A DNA stretch of 12,340 nucleotides, from positions 1 through 12,340 of the forward strand of contig JAZOSS010000070.1 of assembly GCA_045657205.1 (NCBI GenBank). The letters run 5' to 3'. The position numbers and the translations under genes were made by a program. Shown here piece after piece: positions 5,595-10,939 of the stretch; positions within the stretch are counted from its first letter, which is position 1, and every line of letters begins with the position of its first letter. Source of the DNA: RGIG7213 sp045657205. Lineage in GTDB: Bacteria > Bacillota > Clostridia > Oscillospirales > CAG-272. The notes beneath the pieces are model-generated. The model searched no databases and was not told where the DNA came from. It saw only the letters and a program-made list of their open reading frames with translations.

Positions 5595-8084
5595 TTATGA
5601 TTTTTGTTTTTTAGTGAATACAACTATTGCTACAGCGATAATAACTACAGATGCAGATACGCTCGCGATGAGGATAGTTTTTGGTGATTTTTTATTGTTT
5701 TCATCTGATTGCAACTCACTTGCGGTGTCTGTACTTACCGTGTAATCGCCGGTGCTGATATAGCTGTACTTGAATCTTCCTGTCGGTGCAACGTCGCCGG
5801 AAGTGTAGAAATTCATAATATCACCGTTTAGAGAAACGTTATCAGTGATCTTGAAATTTAATGTAAAATTATCACTCATGATACCGATATCGGTACGTTT
5901 TACCTTTATTTGTAAAGTATTTCCTGTAATAACAAATTCACCGTCACCGACTGCTTCCGTTTCATACCCGTTGCCTGTAAAGCGCTCAACGGTTACGGTA
6001 TTATCAACGGGAGTTTTTTTGTTTATTACATAGTCGAACGATTCCCAACCGTCAAGACCGTTTTGCACGGTGTCAAGATATACAGTCATCCAGTTTTCGG
6101 AAGGTTGTGTTACAGCTTCAGCACACTCTATATAGATGTATATATAGTCGTTATCGCGCGCTATCTTTGCACCTGTAATATCGTTACGCCCGGATTCATC
6201 TGTATATGAAAGTGATCCGTACCCCTTTGAATTTCTGTCTTCAATATTATCCTTGTATGCAACGTAATACGGACCTACGCTGTTCCATGCGGATAAGTCA
6301 GCCATATTTACGGTAGTTTTATCGGTTGCTTCGGGTAATGCACGTGAGCCTTTATATTTGCGGATGTATGATACCATTTGATAGTAGTAGTGATCTTTAA
6401 GCGGCCCCTTTGTAGGTTCAATATCACGTGAATATTCGTCATTGAATTGATCGGGGAATGCATTGTTTACACCGTTCCAGTTTTTTTGTCTGCCTGCTGT
6501 CCACTCATTCCATCCCGTTATAAATACGAAAGAGGGGTCTACTTCAAGAGCATATTCCCATTGTTCGGAAAAATTATATCCGTAAAGAGAGGAGTTTTCT
6601 TCTTGTAAATGTGAAAAAACGTCTTTTGAGGTATACGATCTTCCCCTGATATTTACACCGTTCATAGCGGAAAGTCCCGTATCAACTGAGGAATTTTGTG
6701 CAACACCGACAGTGATCTGCTCGGGATTTCCACGGCGCACGTCGGCAGATTTTGCATAGTATACGTCCTGTGGATAAACAGACAGCCAACCCCATTTTCC
6801 CACCGAGTTATTGTGACCGCTGTATTCGGGTTGACCGGAACGGAACGTAAAGAATCTTCTTATCTCTTTGTCTAAATTTGTTGTTTCAAGTCCGCTTGTA
6901 TGTGCCATAAGCATGGGCTTATTATCAAGATAGAACCAAAGCTCTCTGTATCTTCCGTCACGGTATATATCAAGATATATTTCACGGAGCTGTTTTGCAG
7001 AATCGGAAGTTCCGGCAAAAGGCAAAAGAAAAGATATTTTAGGTACGTTTACACCATCGTCGTACGCTTCCTTAAACACATCAAATATTACCGAATAGCT
7101 CGAACGCCACGTAAAGCTTCCGTTTGTATTATCGAAAAATATGACGTCAACACCTGCAGAAGCAAGCATTTCCGCATGCTTGCGAAGCACCCATCTGTCG
7201 GTAGTGCGATAATATCCGAACACAGGCTCATTCCAGAAATATGCCGTATTCGTTCTTGGCCACGCTTTATGATTATAGTTATTTTTAGCCTCCGGATATT
7301 GAAGGATAAAATCGTTTACGTTCAGCGGTTCACCCGATGCAAGGTCGTTATGCCAGGACCAATAAAACAGGCCTACTGTTTTACCATTCCTTACCGTATC
7401 GGTTGCCGATGCTGATATCTCACGTCCGAGTCCGTCCGTTACTACCCAGGTATCTGAATAAGCATCACGTACAACTGTCGGGTGTGACGGATCAACTTTA
7501 AGTTGATCGTATGCAGGTGCATCACCAGATACCTCTAAAACACTGTTGCAAGGCTCTACGGGATTTTCCGTTTTTTCTGCTGTGAAAAGCGTTATTGCAA
7601 GGTCGTATTTTTCCTCGCTTCCGTTCATATATGTAAAACCTTGCGATCTCGTCATAGGAAAACGCCATATACCGACGGAGTCGCTTGCTTCGTATATGGC
7701 GAAAAAGTATTCACCGGGCTGAAGAGGAGAATCGAATTCCAGTTTGTTTGAAGCGTTATCGGCAAGCTTCGGAAAATGACGGCTGTACAGAGCCTTCTCT
7801 TGAATCGTTTTGTCGTAACTTCCTTTCCATTCAAAAACACCTATCGTCGCACTGCAGTCTGTTTTTGTCCAGGTAGGCATAGAAAACGTCACCGCAGTTA
7901 CACCGACTGTTGTTTTTATACGCTGTCCGTAATAGGAACCGGGCGGGACCTGTACGGGTAATTTTTGACTGTCAAGAGTTATATCGTAAATCGGATACGC
8001 CGTTTCGGCTGCTATACCGTAAAGCGAAAGTGCCGATAGTATAAAGGTGATAAACAGCATAAAAGAAACGATTTTCTTTATCAT
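5595..8084 (-). CDS. secreted, membrane-anchored GH71/GH99-like glycoside hydrolase with CBM9-like module
   Basis: An 829-residue extracellular protein. Residues 1-26 are a signal peptide (MIKK then a hydrophobic core, likely cleavage near GIAA-ET). An N-terminal region of about 190 residues, predicted beta-rich, is of unknown family. A TIM-barrel-type catalytic region follows from about residue 215 to 585: WVVTDGLGREI, VGLFYWSWHND (about 235-245), GVDVIFFDNTNG (about 308-319) and FITGWNEWTAGRQ (about 520-532). These motifs resemble the GH71/GH99-like group of alpha-glycan hydrolases. About residues 595-790 look like a CBM9/DOMON-type sugar-binding module (ARDNDYIYIYIECAE, YLDTVQNGLDGW). A final membrane helix near 801-823 followed by KKQKS anchors it to the cell; there is no LPXTG sorting signal. 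The ATG at 8084 has a GGAGA site; the frame opens further upstream, but that part overlaps the promoter. The substrate is not known, and the exact GH family is a moderate-confidence call. It is monocistronic. Confidence 0.85.
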   Translation of the reverse strand: MIKKIVSFMLFITFILSALSLYGIAAETAYPIYDITLDSQKLPVQVPPGSYYGQRIKTTVGVTAVTFSMPTWTKTDCSATIGVFEWKGSYDKTIQEKALYSRHFPKLADNASNKLEFDSPLQPGEYFFAIYEASDSVGIWRFPMTRSQGFTYMNGSEEKYDLAITLFTAEKTENPVEPCNSVLEVSGDAPAYDQLKVDPSHPTVVRDAYSDTWVVTDGLGREISASATDTVRNGKTVGLFYWSWHNDLASGEPLNVNDFILQYPEAKNNYNHKAWPRTNTAYFWNEPVFGYYRTTDRWVLRKHAEMLASAGVDVIFFDNTNGSFTWRSSYSVIFDVFKEAYDDGVNVPKISFLLPFAGTSDSAKQLREIYLDIYRDGRYRELWFYLDNKPMLMAHTSGLETTNLDKEIRRFFTFRSGQPEYSGHNNSVGKWGWLSVYPQDVYYAKSADVRRGNPEQITVGVAQNSSVDTGLSAMNGVNIRGRSYTSKDVFSHLQEENSSLYGYNFSEQWEYALEVDPSFVFITGWNEWTAGRQKNWNGVNNAFPDQFNDEYSRDIEPTKGPLKDHYYYQMVSYIRKYKGSRALPEATDKTTVNMADLSAWNSVGPYYVAYKDNIEDRNSKGYGSLSYTDESGRNDITGAKIARDNDYIYIYIECAEAVTQPSENWMTVYLDTVQNGLDGWESFDYVINKKTPVDNTVTVERFTGNGYETEAVGDGEFVITGNTLQIKVKRTDIGIMSDNFTLNFKITDNVSLNGDIMNFYTSGDVAPTGRFKYSYISTGDYTVSTDTASELQSDENNKKSPKTILIASVSASVVIIAVAIVVFTKKQKS

Positions 8085-8146
8085 AACGATCTCCGTTTTG
8101 CCTGAAAGGCAGTGTGTAGTATTTTGATTTTGAGCCACGACCAAGG

Positions 8147-8159
8147 ACAGTGTCACTGT
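8147..8159. promoter_or_regulatory. 13-bp palindrome at the predicted transcription start (operator-like)
   Basis: ACAGTG-T-CACTGT is a perfect inverted repeat with a one-base centre. It begins 4 bp downstream of the -10 hexamer of the glycoside hydrolase promoter and so covers the predicted +1. That position suits a repressor operator; no regulator gene is adjacent, so this is inference. Confidence 0.45.
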
Positions 8160-8163
8160 GTCT

Positions 8164-8192
8164 ATTATAATATTTCATATTCGAAAAGTCAA
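8164..8192 (-). promoter_or_regulatory. SigA-type promoter of the glycoside hydrolase gene
   Basis: Minus-strand -35 TTGACT (8192-8187), a 17-bp spacer and a consensus -10 TATAAT (8169-8164). The predicted leader is about 70 nt. It lies back to back with a weaker possible plus-strand promoter for the sigG fragment. Confidence 0.85.
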
Positions 8193-8209
8193 GTGTTTGA
8201 AAATATAAT
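8181..8209 (+). promoter_or_regulatory. possible plus-strand promoter for the sigG fragment
   Basis: TATAAT at 8204-8209 with a weak TCGAAA (4 of 6 match to TTGACA) 17 bp upstream at 8181-8186. It overlaps the -35 of the divergent glycoside hydrolase promoter. I could not find a convincing forespore-type (SigF/SigG) promoter in the rest of the leader, only a partial AATACT at 8246-8251 without a matching -35. Confidence 0.35.
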
Positions 8210-8286
8210 GTACGGATCTGCTTAAGTCTACCTTTTTCGGCAAATAATACTGATGAAAACAGTTAGTTAAAAGGAGAAAAGAAAGA

Positions 8287-8592
8287 ATGTACAAAAACAA
8301 GGTCGAAATATGCGGTGTGAACACTTCAAAGCTCAAAGCACTCACTGAAAAAGAAAAAACAGATCTTCTTTTGCTCATCAAAGAGGGGAATAAAAAAGCA
8401 AGAGAAGATCTGATAAACGGTAATCTTAAGCTTGTATTGAGCGTTGTTCAGCGTTTTACCGGAAGGCGTGAGAATCTTGACGATATTTTTCAAGTCGGTT
8501 GTGTAGGTCTTATCAAAGCGATAGATAATTTCGATATGGACATCGGCGTCAGGTTTTCCACGTATGCCGTGCCGATGAATATTACAAAGTGA
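8287..8592 (+). pseudogene. sigG: 5' fragment of the sporulation sigma factor gene sigG
   Basis: The 101-residue product begins YKNKVEICGVNTSKLKAL, the distinctive N-terminus of forespore sigma factor SigG. It continues through conserved region 2.1-2.2: NGNLKLVLSVVQRF (residues 44-57), DDIFQVGCVGLIKAIDNFD (65-83) and RFSTYAVPM (89-97). The match stops after Met97; four unrelated residues (NITK) and a TGA follow. A full SigG is about 250-260 residues, so regions 2.3, 2.4, 3 and 4, which melt and read the promoter, are absent, and the remaining sequence is not found downstream because the next gene lies antisense there. The AAGGAG site and ATG are intact and the retained codons carry no internal stop, which suggests either a recent truncation or a fragment still under selection. 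The retained part is the core-RNA-polymerase-binding surface, so a short regulatory product cannot be excluded. It ends 2 nt from the convergent ferritin-like gene. Confidence 0.85.
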
Positions 8593-8594
8593 AA

Positions 8595-9107
8595 TTATTT
8601 TCCAAACAGCTTAATATACGTATCGGTAAGGATAGATATATGGTGTTCTTCGTCTGATACTATTCTTTTTAAGAGTTTGTTTACTTTCAGATCGTGTGAA
8701 CGTTCGATAACCGCATTGTATTCGGATACGGCTCTTTTTTCTGCATTTATATCGGTGTACAGCATTTTTTTCGTATTTTGTACATAGTCGGGATATGAAG
8801 CGTTCCAGTATACGTACCGCCCTCTGTCACGTACGGCAACTCTTATATCGCCTCCGAGGAGAAGTATCAACTTGTTTAACATCTCATAGTGCCGCATTTC
8901 TGTAATTGAAATACACTCTAAAATGTCGGAAACATACGCATATCTTTCCGGTAAAAACACGCATTGATATGTGTATTGCATAACCGCAGTAAGTTCGCCT
9001 TCTTTTCCGAATGCAATATTTGAGATTCGTTCAGCAAGCTGTTTATCTTCGGAACTTACCTCTATCTTAGGATACGGTTCGTTAAGCATACAGTTGAATT
9101 TATTCAA
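8595..9107 (-). CDS. ferritin-like diiron protein
   Basis: A 170-residue mostly helical protein with the ligand set of a ferritin-like four-helix bundle: Glu38 (GELTAVMQYTYQ), Glu70-x-x-His73 (ITEMRHYEML), Glu123 (INAEKRAVSEYN) and Glu153-x-x-His156 (SDEEHHISIL). These should bind a two-metal (iron or manganese) centre, as in rubrerythrins, bacterioferritins and manganese catalases; no rubredoxin CxxC domain is present. A role in peroxide or iron handling is the family expectation, not shown here. The start is a TTG at 9107, chosen because an AAAGGA ribosome site sits 10 nt upstream. The next in-frame ATG (codon 7) has no such site, but it would not alter the metal ligands. The gene is probably monocistronic, and its 3' end converges on the sigG fragment with no visible terminator. 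Confidence 0.85.
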   Translation of the reverse strand: MNKFNCMLNEPYPKIEVSSEDKQLAERISNIAFGKEGELTAVMQYTYQCVFLPERYAYVSDILECISITEMRHYEMLNKLILLLGGDIRVAVRDRGRYVYWNASYPDYVQNTKKMLYTDINAEKRAVSEYNAVIERSHDLKVNKLLKRIVSDEEHHISILTDTYIKLFGK

Positions 9108-9158
9108 GATAAAAAATTCCTTTCAAGCTTTTATTACAGCTGTTTTGTCTGTATGAGC

Positions 9159-9187
9159 ATTATATGTGAAATGAATTTATATGTGAA
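9159..9187 (-). promoter_or_regulatory. SigA-type promoter of the ferritin-like gene
   Basis: Minus-strand -35 TTCACA (9187-9182, 5 of 6 consensus), a 17-bp spacer and a perfect -10 TATAAT (9164-9159). The predicted leader is about 45 nt. Both hexamers fall inside the two copies of a 13-bp direct repeat. Confidence 0.75.
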
Positions 9188-9189
9188 AT
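9160..9189. repeat. 13-bp direct repeat, 17-bp period, spanning the ferritin-like promoter
   Basis: TTATATGTGAAAT occurs at 9160-9172 and again, identically, at 9177-9189. The two copies overlay the -10 and -35 of the ferritin-like promoter. They may be tandem binding sites for a regulator, but the AT-rich context makes chance or simple duplication possible. Confidence 0.6.
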
Positions 9190-9212
9190 AATTAAAAAAT
9201 TTCTTTAAAGAC

Positions 9213-9241
9213 TTGAAATAATAAAGAAAATGTTGTATCAT
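9213..9241 (+). promoter_or_regulatory. SigA-type promoter of the ACP-flippase pair
   Basis: TTGAAA (9213-9218), a 17-bp spacer and TATCAT (9236-9241), each 5 of 6 to consensus. The predicted transcript starts near 9248, only about 18 nt before the ACP start codon. It is divergent from the ferritin-like promoter about 30 bp away. Confidence 0.6.
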
Positions 9242-9265
9242 AAAAGAAAAACTCGGAGGTATGGT

Positions 9266-9490
9266 ATGATTGATAAGATCAGAGAAATAATTGCAGATGA
9301 ACTTGACGTTGAGATAGACGAGGTTACACCCGAGTCTGATATAATTGAGGATCTCGGTGCAGATTCGCTTTCTATCGTTACTATAATCATGACTATTGAA
9401 GATCTTTACGGTGTAACGATACCCGATGAAGCGGTAATCGAACTGCGTACACCTGACGCCGTTGCAAAATACATTTTGGAAAATTCCTGA
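9266..9490 (+). CDS. acyl carrier protein (canonical DSL motif)
   Basis: A 74-residue acidic ACP with the standard motif EDLGADSLSIV, placing the phosphopantetheine serine at residue 34. The rest of the fold is also standard: TPESDIIEDL before helix II, then EDLYGVTIPDEAV and a closing TPDAVAKYILENS. It resembles fatty-acid type ACPs more than the NSY-type carrier at 3437-3664. The start at 9266 was chosen because a strong GGAGG site (9255-9259) is 6 nt upstream; an ATG at 9261 is in another frame and stops after two codons. The gene is followed 14 nt later by a polysaccharide flippase gene, with no fatty-acid synthesis genes in view. Its acyl substrate and loading enzyme are therefore unknown. 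It could be a displaced housekeeping ACP, or a carrier for modification of the exported lipid-linked product. Confidence 0.93.
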   Translation: MIDKIREIIADELDVEIDEVTPESDIIEDLGADSLSIVTIIMTIEDLYGVTIPDEAVIELRTPDAVAKYILENS

Positions 9491-9504
9491 GTATTTTTTG
9501 TCAA

Positions 9505-10899
9505 ATGAGTAAATATACAAAGCTTTTGAAAAACACTTCCATAATGGGAGTGGGTGCTTTCTTGTCGAAGGTGCTCGTATTTTTGCTTTTACCGTTGTAT
9601 TCGTCGGTTATGTCAACTTCCGACTACGGCGTTGCGGATATCGTTGCACAATCGGCAAATCTTTTGCAGCCGCTTATTTCACTCGGTATATGTACGGCTG
9701 TTTTCAGGTTTGCATGCGACAAAAAAGAAAACGAAAAATCTATATTTACTATCGGATTTTTAACCCTTTGCTTCGGCATGCTGATATTCCTTGCGCTAAC
9801 TCCGTTGCTTGGAAAAGTATACGTACTTAAGGAATATATGCTTCTGCTCGGTCTGTACGTATTTATGTTCGGACTTCACACGCTGTGCGGACAGTATTTA
9901 AGAGGTGTAGGTGAGGTCAAAAAGTTTGCTGTTAAGGGTGTTATTTGCACAGTGCTTACACTCGTGTTCAATATTCTTTTGTTGCTTGTTTTCAAGCTCG
10001 GAATAACAGGATATCTTGCCGCAAATATACTTGCAGACTTTTTCACCGTCGTTTATATGTTCCGTGCCGGAAAGCTTGTTGATGCGTTTGATATAAAAAG
10101 CTTTTCCGTGCAGCTTTTTATCAGCATGGTAAAATATTCTTTGCCGCTCATACCTGCGGGTATCTTCTGGTGGATAACGAATATGTCGGACAGATATATG
10201 ATACTCTATATGGCAGACGAGTCGTCAAGCGGTATCTATGCAATGAGCTATAAGATTCCCAATATAATAACTATGCTCACGGGTATATTTTCCGATGCGT
10301 GGCAGATGTCACTTGTCGAAGAAAACAATCAAGGTTCGGTCAGTAAGTTCCTTACACGTATTTTTGAAGGATATAAATCCGTACTTTTTATAACGGGGTC
10401 AAGTGTCATCTTTTTTGTAAAAGTGATAACGGGTATCCTTATCCGAAACGATTTCTACGTAGCATGGCGATATACGACTTTTCTCGTCGTGGCAACTATC
10501 GGAATGAGCATGGTGAACTTTATCTCCGTTATTTTCCACGTAAAAAAGAAGAGTCTTAACTCACTTCTTTGTTCTGTTTGCGGAGCCGGTATAAACATAG
10601 TATGTAATGCCGTTCTCATTAAAGCATACGGGGCAATGGGAGCAGCTGTCGCGACGCTTTTAAGTTACGTTGTGGTATATGTGATAGCGACCGTGCGGTC
10701 GCTTGAATATGTAAAATACAGAGTATATTTTATAAAAACGATGGTTAATTTCGGTTTGTTGATACTTCAATGTATATTTATGGTATACGTTCCCGGTGTA
10801 CTTTCATACGTTCTTTCCGCTATTCTTTTTGTTGCTGTTTTGGTTTTCAATATGCCGGTGTTCATGTTCACGGCAAAATCATTTATAAAAGGAAAATAA
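9505..10899 (+). CDS. polysaccharide/oligosaccharide flippase of the MOP superfamily (Wzx-like)
   Basis: A 464-residue integral membrane protein with about 12-14 hydrophobic segments spread over its length. The N-terminus, LLKNTSIMGVGAFLSKVLVFLLLPLYS followed by TSDYGVADIV, is characteristic of polysaccharide-biosynthesis Wzx-type exporters, as are SDRYMILYMADESSSGIYAMSYKIP and the HVKKKSLN region. Family members flip undecaprenyl-linked or similar lipid-linked glycans across the cytoplasmic membrane. The substrate is not deducible because no glycosyltransferases are present in the window. The ATG at 9505 has no clear ribosome binding site, so translation probably depends on coupling to the ACP gene that ends 14 nt upstream. 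A terminator follows directly. MurJ or stage V sporulation protein B relatives are in the same superfamily, but the sequence looks more Wzx-like. Confidence 0.88.
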   Translation: MSKYTKLLKNTSIMGVGAFLSKVLVFLLLPLYSSVMSTSDYGVADIVAQSANLLQPLISLGICTAVFRFACDKKENEKSIFTIGFLTLCFGMLIFLALTPLLGKVYVLKEYMLLLGLYVFMFGLHTLCGQYLRGVGEVKKFAVKGVICTVLTLVFNILLLLVFKLGITGYLAANILADFFTVVYMFRAGKLVDAFDIKSFSVQLFISMVKYSLPLIPAGIFWWITNMSDRYMILYMADESSSGIYAMSYKIPNIITMLTGIFSDAWQMSLVEENNQGSVSKFLTRIFEGYKSVLFITGSSVIFFVKVITGILIRNDFYVAWRYTTFLVVATIGMSMVNFISVIFHVKKKSLNSLLCSVCGAGINIVCNAVLIKAYGAMGAAVATLLSYVVVYVIATVRSLEYVKYRVYFIKTMVNFGLLILQCIFMVYVPGVLSYVLSAILFVAVLVFNMPVFMFTAKSFIKGK

Positions 10900-10903
10900 A
10901 ATC

Positions 10904-10938
10904 GGATGGTCAAAGCACAAAGCTTGGCCATCCTTTTT
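10904..10938 (+). terminator. rho-independent terminator, possibly bidirectional
   Basis: A 10-bp stem (GGATGGTCAA at 10904-10913 with TTGGCCATCC at 10924-10933, one G-U pair) and a 10-nt loop are followed by TTTTTATT. It ends the ACP-flippase transcript. Read on the minus strand the hairpin is followed by GATTTTATTTT, so it may also end the DUF4838 transcript, whose stop codon (10942-10940) lies against the T run. Confidence 0.88.
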
Positions 10939-10939
10939 A

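Noticed and set aside
7165..7186. 8-bp inverted repeat GCAAGCAT / ATGCTTGC with a 6-nt gap
   Set aside because: It lies within the glycoside hydrolase coding region with no T run or gene end nearby, so it is probably codon coincidence.
6900..7415. 171-codon open frame on the plus strand
   Set aside because: Antisense to the catalytic region of the glycoside hydrolase, with no ribosome site or recognisable domain.
8175..8381. 68-codon minus-strand frame upstream of the glycoside hydrolase
   Set aside because: It overlaps the divergent promoters and the sigG fragment antisense, and has no ribosome site or homology.
9134..9520. 128-codon minus-strand frame opposite the second ACP
   Set aside because: Antisense to the ACP and made of Phe/Tyr/Asn-rich sequence expected from complementing an AT-rich region.
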